Positions 46,822-55,753 of a DNA stretch of 64,000 bases are shown one piece after another (within the stretch, counting starts at the first letter, position 1; every line of letters begins with the position of its first letter). The translations under genes were made by a program, and so were the position numbers. The notes below the pieces were generated by a model. That model ran no database searches and was not told the DNA's origin. It worked only from the letters and a program-made list of their open reading frames with translations. The DNA is from Clostridia bacterium (GTDB lineage: Bacteria; Bacillota; Clostridia; Oscillospirales; CAG-272): contig JAFUOH010000009.1 of assembly GCA_017482055.1 (NCBI GenBank), forward strand, positions 1 through 64,000. Direction: 5' to 3'.

Positions 46822-48327
46822 ATGATCACAGCAACAAAAGAATTTTTGGCTGAACTGGAGGCGCTCTGCGAAAAGCGCAAGCAGGCGATACTTAACGCTC
46901 CCGACGCCCTTGAAATAAAGGGGACGACCTACTACGTAAGCAATGATGGCAGCGACGAAAACGACGGACTCTCCGAAAAAAGCCCGTGGCAAACTCTTGC
47001 GAAGGTATCGTCGGCGGAGCTTTCCGAGGGGGACGGCGTATTGTTCCGTCGCGGCGACCTGTTCCGCGGCATGGTTGCAACAAAGCCGGGCGTATCCTAC
47101 GGCGCGTACGGCACGGGCGAGAAGCCGAAGCTTTACGGCTGGGACAAAAATCTTGCCGATCCCGCGCTGTGGGAGCTTCACGACGCGGAGCACCACATTT
47201 GGAAGCTCACCGAAAAGATACTCGACCCCGGTACGCTGGTATTTAACGACGGGGAGGCGTGGTCCATCAAGCTGATCCCGTCCTACATAAACGGTCGGTT
47301 TGTTTGCAGAAATGACGAGTCGAAGCTCTTTGATATGAGCTGTGAGATGGTGCGCGATCTCGACATCTACTGGCACTTCGACGCCATCCTCACCGACAGA
47401 CCCTCCAAGGGGCAGAATTTTCTCATCCCCGATATGACTCCCAAAAGTCTCGGCGATCTCTATCTGCGCTGTGACAGGGGCAATCCGGGCGGGGCGTTCC
47501 GTTCCATCGAAGCGCCCACGAGACGTTCCATGTTCAGAGTCGGTGCCAATGCAAACGTGAAGATCGACAACATTTGCATGAAATATATCGGTCTGCACGC
47601 TGTGTCGGCAGGCGGCGAGTGCTCGCGCGGGCTGCATGTCACAAATTGCGAGATTGGCTGGATAGGCGGTACCATTCAGAGTTACATGGGCACCGACCCC
47701 AACTATCCTCAGGGCGACAGAGGCACCGTTACCCGCTTCGGCAACGGTGTTGAGATATACGGCGGCTGTGACGACTACGAGGTGTCGAACTGCTATATCT
47801 ATCAGGTATATGACGCAGGTATCACCCATCAGGTGACAACAAACGGCAATAAACGAGTGATGAATAATGTTCTTTACAAGGATAATCTCGTTGAGAAGTG
47901 CGTATATTCCATCGAATATTTCCTTGAAATGAACAATGGCGACACCGATAGCTATATGAACAATATCGAAATGTGCGGAAACATTCTGCGCGAGTCGGGA
48001 TACGGCTGGGGTCAGCAGCGTCATAATACCTATACCCCCGCTCATATCAAGGGCTGGAGCTACACTAACAAGGCATCAAACTATAGTGTTCATGATAACA
48101 TCTTCGATCGCGCCGCATACAGAATGATTCACACTGTGGCACAGGAAGCGGAAAGCTGTCCCGAAATGCACGATAATACCTATATCCAGTATTATGGCAA
48201 TACAATAGGTAAAATCGGCTCAAACAGGGTAAAGGAGCCGGAGGATCAGATATTTGACGACGCCGCGGAGGAAAAGATCAACACGGTATTCGGCGACAAA
48301 AATGCGAAGGTATATGTAATAAAATAA
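46822..48327 (+). CDS. Right-handed parallel beta-helix repeat protein
   Basis: 501 aa. After a short helical N-terminus it begins KGTTYYVSNDGSDENDGLSEKSPWQTL, a typical opening of pectate-lyase-like and right-handed beta-helix proteins. The middle has Asn/Gly-rich coils (RGLHVTNCEIGWIGG, DDYEVSNCYIYQVYDAGITH). There is no signal peptide, so it seems cytoplasmic, unusual for polysaccharide lyases. The substrate may be an imported oligosaccharide, or it may be non-catalytic. AAGAGGAG precedes the ATG. It ends in a bidirectional terminator. Confidence 0.65.
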   Translation: MITATKEFLAELEALCEKRKQAILNAPDALEIKGTTYYVSNDGSDENDGLSEKSPWQTLAKVSSAELSEGDGVLFRRGDLFRGMVATKPGVSYGAYGTGEKPKLYGWDKNLADPALWELHDAEHHIWKLTEKILDPGTLVFNDGEAWSIKLIPSYINGRFVCRNDESKLFDMSCEMVRDLDIYWHFDAILTDRPSKGQNFLIPDMTPKSLGDLYLRCDRGNPGGAFRSIEAPTRRSMFRVGANANVKIDNICMKYIGLHAVSAGGECSRGLHVTNCEIGWIGGTIQSYMGTDPNYPQGDRGTVTRFGNGVEIYGGCDDYEVSNCYIYQVYDAGITHQVTTNGNKRVMNNVLYKDNLVEKCVYSIEYFLEMNNGDTDSYMNNIEMCGNILRESGYGWGQQRHNTYTPAHIKGWSYTNKASNYSVHDNIFDRAAYRMIHTVAQEAESCPEMHDNTYIQYYGNTIGKIGSNRVKEPEDQIFDDAAEEKINTVFGDKNAKVYVIK

Positions 48328-48375
48328 GCAAAAGCACCGCTCGCACGGTAAGGTGAGAGCGGTGCTTTTGCTTAT
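48324..48375. terminator. Bidirectional terminator between the beta-helix and DHHW genes
   Basis: Perfect 18-bp inverted repeats (48324-48341 and 48358-48375), core AAGCACCGCT / AGCGGTGCTT, with A-rich and T-rich sides. It contains both stop codons. Confidence 0.85.
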
Positions 48376-49553
48376 TCCATTCCCAAAGTCAGCGATACGA
48401 GATTGTCCGAGTTCAGAAGGCTGTCCAGATTATAAAGAATCAGTACGTGGTCAGCGCCTACCTCCTTCACAAGCTCAAGCATCGAAGGATTGCCGACCAG
48501 CGGCTTGTAATAGCGCAGGTCGATGATCTCAAGATCAAAATGCGCCGCAAGAAAAGGAGCGACGGAGTGACCGAAGCTGTCCTTTATCAAGAGGAGCGTC
48601 TCGCGCTCGCCTGCGAGAGGACTTCTGTCGGAGGGATAAATACGCACCCGCGCGTTGTTGCCGCCGATGAATGCACTGTATTTGTCCTTTTTTTCAAGAT
48701 ACGAGAGGTCGTACATTCCCTCAAGCGTGTCGCCGCCGACGATCTCACAGGTAAGTGTTCCGTCGCCCGCAAAGCGGAAAAATTCCATAGTGTCCGGCCG
48801 GATCCATTTCATTCCCGCCTTTGACCAGGTGGTGCCGTAAAACTCCTCGGACATCGTCTCGCGGGTGAAGTATTCACGCGGATATGGTTCCATACCGTAG
48901 GTTTCCATGATCTCCCTATAGGCGTAATATGCTCCGAGCGTCGTCCAGTGATGGTCGGTTCGGTAGTAGACATATTCACCTGCATCGGCGTATTCGCGAA
49001 GGGGTGTCAACAGATCTATCTGCGATATATCGCCCGCACTTTCAAGGGCGCGGACGAATGTTGTGTCCGATATCTTTTTGGCAGGATAAAGCGCGGGAGA
49101 ATAGCTCGTCAGCACATCCTGCGAGCGACCCGCAACGGCGAGGTGCAACGGAATATCACCGAGCGCCTCGTCAAATGCAGTTACGGCTGCGAGATTTTTG
49201 TCCGCTGCGGCATAATTCGGGTGATCCTCCTTGGCGATAATATGTCCGTCGATGCCGAGCAGGACGGAATTGTTCTCCTGCTTGCCGAGCACTGTCTCGG
49301 ATACTGCTTTGGTGCCGACAAACAGGTTACGCAGCGGCATCTGATCGGTACAGTAGCTTGCCACGTCAGCGGTAAACTCGCCGCTTGTAAGCGCTTCAAG
49401 GCTGAACTGCGGAACCGTCTGCAGATAGCGATTTTCCTCCTCGGAATATTCCTTGTCGGGAAGCAGGAGCATGGCTATGGCAAAGCCGTATATTATTACA
49501 AGCAATCCGAGGACGGTTATAATGTCGCTCAGACGATATTTTCGTGTGTTCAT
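48372..49553 (-). CDS. DHHW-family (AlgJ/AlgX-like) exopolysaccharide acylation protein
   Basis: 393 aa. One N-terminal membrane helix (VLGLLVIIYGFAIAMLLL), then an SGNH-like extracellular domain with YRTDHHWTTLGAYYAYREIM (the DHHW motif near residue 200) and a late LLIKDSFGHSVAPFLAAHF carrying a candidate Asp-Ser. Such proteins act with MBOAT acyltransferases to O-acetylate surface polysaccharides. The MBOAT gene lies 83 bp upstream on the same strand. The sugar target is unknown. Confidence 0.78.
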   Translation of the reverse strand: MNTRKYRLSDIITVLGLLVIIYGFAIAMLLLPDKEYSEEENRYLQTVPQFSLEALTSGEFTADVASYCTDQMPLRNLFVGTKAVSETVLGKQENNSVLLGIDGHIIAKEDHPNYAAADKNLAAVTAFDEALGDIPLHLAVAGRSQDVLTSYSPALYPAKKISDTTFVRALESAGDISQIDLLTPLREYADAGEYVYYRTDHHWTTLGAYYAYREIMETYGMEPYPREYFTRETMSEEFYGTTWSKAGMKWIRPDTMEFFRFAGDGTLTCEIVGGDTLEGMYDLSYLEKKDKYSAFIGGNNARVRIYPSDRSPLAGERETLLLIKDSFGHSVAPFLAAHFDLEIIDLRYYKPLVGNPSMLELVKEVGADHVLILYNLDSLLNSDNLVSLTLGME

Positions 49554-49636
49554 GGGTGAACCTTTCTTTGGGTGCCAAATTATCGTTTAGCCGAGCCCCA
49601 CGCAGATAAACGTTAATTTACTCCAACATTTAAATT

Positions 49637-51049
49637 TTAGAACCTGAAATACAAGAACGGATTATAGGACGAATCCACAAGATACGCAATGCATACGAGC
49701 GTTGCGGCGATGCTGCCGACAGCTGCGATGCCGCGTGCCGCCGCGTACTTTTCCGTGAGCCTGTAATACAGCTTTTTCGGGAGCGGAGTGGATGCGAGTA
49801 CGAGGATAGCGAAAAATACAAGATTACGCACCAGATTGTAGACATCGAGTCCGTTTGCGAAGCCAACGACGCCCACACCGAACATGCTGCCCAGGTATAC
49901 CATACCCGCCGAAAGGTCCTCGAATACAAACAGCAGCCAGCCGAACAGCACGAAGAACAGCGTGTAAATCCGTGAGACGACGACCGGGGCGCGTTCCAAC
50001 AGCTTTAAGAGGAACAGCTTTTCGATCATCAAAAGCGCGAAGTAGTAGAGTCCCCACAGGATATAGTTCCAGCTTGCACCGTGCCAGAAGCCGGTGAGGA
50101 ACCATACCACGAAAATGTTGCGGATATTTATGAGCTTCGAGCAACGGTTACCGCCGAGGGGAATATAGACGTATTCGCGGAACCAGGTGCCGAGGGAAAT
50201 GTGCCAGCGGCGCCAGAATTCGGTGATGCTTTTTGAAATATAGGGGTAGTTGAAGTTTTCGAGGAATCGGAACCCGATCATTTTTCCGAGACCTATCGCC
50301 ATGTCGGAATAGCCCGAAAAGTCAAAATAGATCTGGAACGAATAGCAGATCATGCCGATCCACGCTCCCACCACGGTACGCTCATCTGCGGGAATATCGC
50401 GGAAATATTCCCAAAGCTGTCCCGCGGTGTTGGCAAACAGCACCTTTTTGCACATACCTGCGATAAAGGTACGCGTGCCCTCGGCAAACAGCGGGATACT
50501 GTGCTCCCGCTCCGTGAGCTGATCGTCAACGTCCTTGTAGCGTACGATGGGACCTGCGATTAGCTGAGGATATAGGGTCACATATGCGCCGAAGGCGGCG
50601 ATATTATGCTGTGCGCGGGTATCGAGGCGGTAGACATCAATGACGTATGAGAGCGCCTGGAAGGTGTAGAAGGAAATGCCGATGGGCAGCTCCAACCCGA
50701 GCAGCGGCAGTCCCGACAGTCCGGGGATAAGTCGGAGATTGGTCACAAAGAAGTCGTAATACTTGAAGAAGCCGAGGATCGCAAGGTTTATTACCACGGC
50801 AAGTATGAGACATAGTTTGGCGCTTTTTTTATTCTGCTTTTTTAGATTATTTTCGACAAGCAGACCGAAAATATAATCCACGATGATGGTAAACACCATG
50901 AGGAACATATATATCGGCTCGCCCCAACCATAGAATATGAGGCTGACCGCAAGCAGTACGATATTGCGAGCCTTAAAGGGGACGATAAAATACAAAAGCA
51001 GCGTTACCGTCAGATAAAGAAGCAGAAATTCAAGACTTGAAAAGACCAT
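49637..51049 (-). CDS. MBOAT-family O-acyltransferase (AlgI/DltB type)
   Basis: 470 aa from ATG at 51049. Ten or more membrane segments. Family motifs: IFYGWGEPIYMFLMVFTI, LPIGISFYTFQALSYVIDVY, the MBOAT core ITEFWRRWHISLGTWFREYVYIPLGGNR, and FLTGFWHGASWNYILWGLYY with the catalytic histidine. It would move acetyl groups across the membrane to an exopolysaccharide or wall polymer, with the DHHW protein as the extracellular partner. It has a TTGCTT-17-TATAAT promoter. Confidence 0.88.
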   Translation of the reverse strand: MVFSSLEFLLLYLTVTLLLYFIVPFKARNIVLLAVSLIFYGWGEPIYMFLMVFTIIVDYIFGLLVENNLKKQNKKSAKLCLILAVVINLAILGFFKYYDFFVTNLRLIPGLSGLPLLGLELPIGISFYTFQALSYVIDVYRLDTRAQHNIAAFGAYVTLYPQLIAGPIVRYKDVDDQLTEREHSIPLFAEGTRTFIAGMCKKVLFANTAGQLWEYFRDIPADERTVVGAWIGMICYSFQIYFDFSGYSDMAIGLGKMIGFRFLENFNYPYISKSITEFWRRWHISLGTWFREYVYIPLGGNRCSKLINIRNIFVVWFLTGFWHGASWNYILWGLYYFALLMIEKLFLLKLLERAPVVVSRIYTLFFVLFGWLLFVFEDLSAGMVYLGSMFGVGVVGFANGLDVYNLVRNLVFFAILVLASTPLPKKLYYRLTEKYAAARGIAAVGSIAATLVCIAYLVDSSYNPFLYFRF

Positions 51050-51092
51050 ATATGAAATTACCTTTCGGTGAATTTTACATTTTAACCTCAAT

Positions 51093-51121
51093 ATTATACT
51101 ATAAGAAGCCAATTAAAGCAA
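51093..51121 (-). promoter_or_regulatory. Promoter of the MBOAT-DHHW operon
   Basis: On the minus strand: -35 TTGCTT (51116-51121), 17-bp spacer, -10 TATAAT (51093-51098). Confidence 0.6.
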
Positions 51122-51173
51122 GCCTTGGCGTGAAAACAGTGTGTAAATTTTATTCGGCACGCGGTGTCGACAT

Positions 51174-51215
51174 AAAACAGCCCAAACGCGCGGATCTGCG
51201 TTTGGGCTGTTTTTG
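51174..51215 (-). terminator. Terminator of the GH3 gene
   Basis: Stem of about 16 bp (51174-51189 / 51198-51213; core CAGCCCAAACGC) with a loop of 8 and T/A runs on both sides; it can also stop read-through towards the glycosidase. Confidence 0.8.
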
Positions 51216-51229
51216 CTCGGTTTCAGCGA

Positions 51230-52840
51230 TTACTTGAAATTGACATCATATGTCAGGCGACCTTTGGCGGTATGCTTGCCTGCGAGTACATCGAGCGCGG
51301 CATCAATGTTGGCTGTCGATACGCCGCCGATAATAAGTCGTGGAATGTGGGGGATTTCCTCCAGCACGAACGGATTGCCGAAGTGTACGACAGTGGAAAT
51401 GCGGTTTGTCATCTGCATTGCAAACATAAGAGACTGTATGCGCTGCGTGAAATTATCTGCTCCCGCATATGCCGGTGCTTCGGCGAAGGTGATGAATATA
51501 ACATCATCATAGCCTATAGAGCTTTGAAGCACACGGCAGTTTTGATGGTTGGTCGGAAACTGATATATCGGGCACACAGCACTTTCGGGGAACAGCTCCT
51601 TCAGCTTTTCGGCGATTTTTACAGGATAGTACCAGCCGTTGGTAAAGGTGTCCACCGATACCTTGCCGAAATCGGAAAGGTCGCTTTCATTGTGCGCCAT
51701 GACCACAAAAAAGTGCTTTTTGTCACGCGGTATGGATACCTCAAGTCCGTCGTCTGTCCGTGCGTAGACCGAATCGCGGTTGATCCTGTCGAATTTTGCG
51801 ATATCCTCATCGGTATATTCGGTGAACTTGGGCTCCATCTCATAAACCTTGTGCTGTGCCGCAAGGACACGGCGTACCGCCTCGTCCAGCCGCTCGTCGG
51901 TGATGATGCCCTCATTGTAGCAGTCGGTCAGATCGTCATAGGCCTTTTTGGACGAGAACCACGGGAGGATGAACTCGTTTCCTGCTTCGATACACATTCC
52001 CTTAGCACGGGTGTCGCCGAATTTCGCCTTGATGCCCATCATGTCCAGTGCATCTGTAATGGCGAATCCGTCAAAGCCCTGCTCGCGGATGATGCCGATA
52101 GCCTTTTTTGATAAGCTGACCGGGTAATCGGGGTCGATATTCACGAATTTTTTGTGGGATGTCATGATGCCGTCAAGCAATCCCTCCTTGTGCAGCTCAA
52201 GATAGGGATATAGATAATAGTTGAGAAGCGCTTCCTCGGTAAGCTCGGAATAGGATTCTGCCATGTGGGAATCAAGGCGCAGGGGATTGTCACCGCCGGG
52301 ATAGTGCTTTCCGACGCGTAGCACTCCCCCGTCGCGAAGCCCGCGTGCCTCCGCCTTGGCAAGCTCTGTGACACGGTACTTGTCACATCCCAGGGAGCGG
52401 ATGTTGGTGCCGCAGGCACCCCATGCGTTCTGCATATCGAGAATCGGCGCACAGACAACATTGTATCCCATCTGCCGTGCGGTGATCGCAGTTACCTTGC
52501 CGAATGTATACGCAAGCTCCTCGCTGTCCGCCATACCGATGGCGTTGTGTCTGCCGATAAGATGGTCACCGAGACCGCTTTCCGCGTCGGTAAAGATAAG
52601 TATGGGATAATCGGCGGCTTCCTTGATTTTTGCTATAGCCTCATCGCGGCGGTCGATGACCGTAGGCACCCAAACCGCACCGAGGGAATGATTTCTGATA
52701 AGCTCCAGGGTATATTCCAGATTGTCGTCAAATTCACCGTAGATCTTTTTGTCGGACGGCTTAAGCGGACGGATGATACCCGCCATTACCATGCCCAACT
52801 TTTGGGCGGTGGAAAGTTCTTCGAATTTCAGCTCCTTCAT
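51230..52840 (-). CDS. Glycoside hydrolase family 3 (beta-hexosaminidase/NagZ-like)
   Basis: 536 aa, no signal peptide. The GH3 N-terminal TIM barrel shows GKHYPGGDN (about 177-185), TSHKKF near 228 and the nucleophile region FAITDALDMMG with Asp263. A C-terminal domain of about 180 residues follows (HFFVVMAHNESDLSD). The Lys-His and D-loop pattern suggests an exo-beta-N-acetylglucosaminidase or beta-glucosidase; the substrate is not certain. It directly follows a solute-binding lipoprotein gene (42 bp), implying use of an imported oligosaccharide. Confidence 0.75.
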   Translation of the reverse strand: MKELKFEELSTAQKLGMVMAGIIRPLKPSDKKIYGEFDDNLEYTLELIRNHSLGAVWVPTVIDRRDEAIAKIKEAADYPILIFTDAESGLGDHLIGRHNAIGMADSEELAYTFGKVTAITARQMGYNVVCAPILDMQNAWGACGTNIRSLGCDKYRVTELAKAEARGLRDGGVLRVGKHYPGGDNPLRLDSHMAESYSELTEEALLNYYLYPYLELHKEGLLDGIMTSHKKFVNIDPDYPVSLSKKAIGIIREQGFDGFAITDALDMMGIKAKFGDTRAKGMCIEAGNEFILPWFSSKKAYDDLTDCYNEGIITDERLDEAVRRVLAAQHKVYEMEPKFTEYTDEDIAKFDRINRDSVYARTDDGLEVSIPRDKKHFFVVMAHNESDLSDFGKVSVDTFTNGWYYPVKIAEKLKELFPESAVCPIYQFPTNHQNCRVLQSSIGYDDVIFITFAEAPAYAGADNFTQRIQSLMFAMQMTNRISTVVHFGNPFVLEEIPHIPRLIIGGVSTANIDAALDVLAGKHTAKGRLTYDVNFK

Positions 52841-52882
52841 AAAATTACATATCCTTTCCCAATTTGTCTCCGAGGTTCACGC

Positions 52883-54373
52883 TTATTCAAGCACTTCGAT
52901 GAATTCATCGAGCGCCGCCTCTGCCGCAGAAACATTGGCGTCGTACATCGAAGCAAAGCCCTCGCCGCCGTTGTATACAAGGTGGCAGAACTTACCCGAC
53001 AATTCACCCCAGTTATAATAAATACCGAGGTCGTAGGACACGGAATCAAGAATAAGGTCAAGCATTTCTGCGCTGATGGTATCGCGTGTGTATTTTGACT
53101 TGATGGCAGTTTCATAGTATGCCGGGCGCACCGTATCATGAGATTCTGCGGCAAGCGCTTCGATAATGATGGATGTACGCTCAAGATCGGGATTGGTTAC
53201 CGGGATAGCCATAACTGCCGCGACCTGGTTTACGGCGGAGTAATATTCATCCTGCTCCTCATCGAGCTTCGGAGACGGTACGAGACCGAATTCCACATCC
53301 GCCTGTCGCATATCCTCGATGGCAACCATGCACTCACCCATAAACAGGGCGTTGCCGGAGGTGAACACATTCAAAAGCTCGGCGTAGTTGTCACTTGGCT
53401 CAAAGCCCACAGGAGCTGCCGAGCCGTAATTGTCTGCGGTAAGTGCATATCTGATCCAATAGTCCTGCAGTCCGACTATCTTTTCTATAACATTGTAAAC
53501 GCGGTCGTTGTTCATTGTCAGCGAAATTTCACCGTCAGCATTGGCAGTGGCAATACGCTCACCTGCACCGACATAAGATGCTGTGATAACATAGTCGTGA
53601 GCTACAAGTCCCCACTTGTCATTCTTTGTCCACTTGCTGTCACCGTCGTCGATAGTTGCGGCCTTGATCATCTCTGCCATTTTGTCCATTGTCCATTTGC
53701 CGCTTTCAACCAGCTCATAGGGATCTTCGAGACCGTACGAATCAATGAGCTGCTTGTTGAAGTAATAGAGCCAGATAGCGTCAAGATGACGGATCGTAAT
53801 ATCGGAGAAGAAGAAATAATTGTCGCCGCCGATCTCAAGCTCGTCTATGCATCTCTGATCATACCACGGCTTGGAAAGATCCATGTAGGGCATTTCAGAC
53901 AGCGGCACAAGAATATTTTCCTGTGCAAAGGTTGCCGCATCGGTGATCTTGGGCATGACTACATCGTAAATATGCTCCTGCGACATCACGGCCTGGCGTA
54001 CAGGCTCGGCAATATTGTGGCCATTTACGCGGTCATGGACGATCTTTACACCAAGGCGCTCCTCTATTGCAAGATTGCGATCATATATTGCCTTGTACAC
54101 GACATCGCCTCGAGCCTCATCATCCTCGACTACAAGGTCGTCGTTAGCCCAGTCGGTAGCACCTGTTCCGCCGCGTGCGAGGATGTGGGATTCTTGGTTC
54201 TCATAGAAAGCGTCCTCGGGGATATCTGCTTTAAGCTCGGCGGTAGTATTCGAATCTGTGGTACCAGCATAAGAGTCATTACCTGTGTGATCGCTGCCGG
54301 GTGTGGTGTTGCTGCAGGCTGAGCATAGCATTGTAATTGTCAGCGCTAATGATAAAGAGATAATTTTTTTCAT
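52883..54373 (-). CDS. Extracellular solute-binding lipoprotein (ABC transporter)
   Basis: 496 aa from ATG at 54373 (AAAGGTG upstream; GTG and ATG candidates stand closer). Lipoprotein signal MKKIISLSLALTITMLCSAC with lipobox CSAC, then a Ser/Thr/Gly/Asp linker. The mature part fits the large family-1 solute-binding fold seen in clostridial sugar transporters (DAIWLYYFNKQLIDSYGLEDPYELVESGKWT, LVPSPKLDEEQDEYYSAVNQ). No permease or ATPase genes are present nearby. It precedes the GH3 gene. Confidence 0.75.
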   Translation of the reverse strand: MKKIISLSLALTITMLCSACSNTTPGSDHTGNDSYAGTTDSNTTAELKADIPEDAFYENQESHILARGGTGATDWANDDLVVEDDEARGDVVYKAIYDRNLAIEERLGVKIVHDRVNGHNIAEPVRQAVMSQEHIYDVVMPKITDAATFAQENILVPLSEMPYMDLSKPWYDQRCIDELEIGGDNYFFFSDITIRHLDAIWLYYFNKQLIDSYGLEDPYELVESGKWTMDKMAEMIKAATIDDGDSKWTKNDKWGLVAHDYVITASYVGAGERIATANADGEISLTMNNDRVYNVIEKIVGLQDYWIRYALTADNYGSAAPVGFEPSDNYAELLNVFTSGNALFMGECMVAIEDMRQADVEFGLVPSPKLDEEQDEYYSAVNQVAAVMAIPVTNPDLERTSIIIEALAAESHDTVRPAYYETAIKSKYTRDTISAEMLDLILDSVSYDLGIYYNWGELSGKFCHLVYNGGEGFASMYDANVSAAEAALDEFIEVLE

Positions 54374-54736
54374 TTGCATATTCACCTTTCGCTTTAATAA
54401 AGTAGGATATCTTTGCTGAATCGGGTGCGTTTGAGAAAACTGCTGTTAGACAATGACCGATTATGGTCATATTGCACATTGTTGACATGCTTCATATGAT
54501 AAATATATCATAATAGACAAAAAATGTACATACATATCATGTGTATAAAATGTTAACTTATCATGAATATACCAATTTGCAGCTATGATAAAAACATCGG
54601 GGCTGTTGCACTAAACGTATATTGTGTATAACACCGTAAACTCGTAGGGGCGCATCACGATGCGCCCCTACAGGTTCATATCGAGTTCTTATGCACATTA
54701 TGCACTAAATGCAACAACTCCTACAGTCTATATAAA
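54374..54736. other. AT-rich gap with dispersed repeat copy 2
   Basis: 363 bp without a gene between the solute-binding lipoprotein and the SDR gene. The first 200 bp are AT-rich and should carry the lipoprotein promoter (a weak TGTACA-17-TATATT is visible), with an inverted pair TATCAT/ATGATA. The remainder is the repeat element described separately. Confidence 0.5.
54603..54716. repeat. Dispersed palindromic element, copy 2
   Basis: Central palindrome GTAGGGGCGCATC-AC-GATGCGCCCCTAC (54644-54671). The flanks match copy 1 at 1074-1154: AACCTGTAGGGGCG and CCCCTACGAGTT with TACACAATAT (reverse strand). Outer ends CTGTTGCA and TGCAACA form further inverted repeats, so the whole unit of about 115 bp looks MITE-like. 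Confidence 0.7.
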
Positions 54737-55594
54737 TTATACGCCCGAGTATGCAGCGAAACCGCCGTCTACGGGAACTACAACGCCATTGACAAAGCCG
54801 GAAGCCTTGTTGTCAACGAGCCACAGAAGCGTACCGATGAGATCGTCGGTCTCGCCGAAGCGACCCATGGGTGTATGGCTGAGTATCTTATCGGAGCGGG
54901 GGGTAAGAGAACCGTCGGGGTTGAAGAGAAGCGCACGGTTCTGATTGGTTGCGAAGAAGCCGGGGGCGATAGCGTTTACGCGGATACCCACCTTGGAGAA
55001 ATGCACCGCGAGCCACTGAGTGAAGTTGGAAACAGCCGCCTTTGCGCCCGAGTATGCGGGGATCTTTGTCAGCGGGCTGAACGCGTTCATGGACGAAACG
55101 TTGAGAATAACGGTGTCGCCCTTCTTTGCCATATCCTTTGCAAATACCTGAGTGGGCAGCAGAGTGCCGAGGAAGTTAAGATTGAACACGAAGCCGATTC
55201 CGTCGGGATCGAGGTCGAAGAAGGTCTTTACATCCTCTGCGGTCCCCTCGAGATCCTCGGGGAAGAGGTATTCCTTGGTGGTGGTACCCTTGGGGTTATT
55301 GCCGCCTGCGCCGTTCAAGAGAATGTCAACGGTGCCGAACTTTGCGGTGATCGCTTCGCGAGCCGCTTCAAGGCTTGCCTTATCAAGCACGTTAGCTGCT
55401 ACAGCCATTGCAGTGCCGCCGTCGGCAACGATCTCGTCAACGACCTTCTGAGCCGCATCCTCTCTGAGGTCACACACAGCGACCTTTGCGCCGCACGCTG
55501 CAAGAGCCTTTGCAAACTCGGAGCAGAGCACACCGCCGCCGCCGGTTACGAGAGCGGTCTTACCGCTAAGATCAATATTAAAAGGTAATTTCAT
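54737..55594 (-). CDS. SDR-family oxidoreductase, D-mannonate oxidoreductase-like
   Basis: 285 aa classical short-chain dehydrogenase. Cofactor motif TGGGGVLCSEFAKALAACGA, NAG-type LLNGAGGNNP, catalytic SSMNAFSPLTKIPAYSGAKAA (Ser, then YxxxK) and the C-terminal GFVNGVVVPVDGGFAAYSGV. The insertion between NAG and Ser (GTTTKEYLFPEDLEGTAEDV) is like SDRs acting as D-mannonate/fructuronate reductases. No uxuA or hexuronate genes are near, so the substrate is tentative. AAAAGGAG precedes the ATG. Confidence 0.72.
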   Translation of the reverse strand: MKLPFNIDLSGKTALVTGGGGVLCSEFAKALAACGAKVAVCDLREDAAQKVVDEIVADGGTAMAVAANVLDKASLEAAREAITAKFGTVDILLNGAGGNNPKGTTTKEYLFPEDLEGTAEDVKTFFDLDPDGIGFVFNLNFLGTLLPTQVFAKDMAKKGDTVILNVSSMNAFSPLTKIPAYSGAKAAVSNFTQWLAVHFSKVGIRVNAIAPGFFATNQNRALLFNPDGSLTPRSDKILSHTPMGRFGETDDLIGTLLWLVDNKASGFVNGVVVPVDGGFAAYSGV

Positions 55595-55753
55595 GGTTAT
55601 ATCTCCTTTTCTTATATGTAGTATAAGTATATTTTAACGCATCGGATGAAAAAAAGAAAGAGTTTTATTGAAGATTCGCAAATTTTTTACTTTAATATAG
55701 GAAATCACACACAAAATCAGGTGAAGCTTATGTTTTTGACCGCGTTTTTCGTA

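Noticed and set aside
46531..48045. Minus-strand open frame of 504 codons opposite the beta-helix and nth genes
   Set aside because: No family motif, no ribosome site; covered by two real genes on the other strand.
53138..54322. Plus-strand open frame of 394 codons opposite the solute-binding lipoprotein
   Set aside because: Antisense to a lipoprotein with a clear lipobox; its protein is unlike any family and rich in Cys and Arg.
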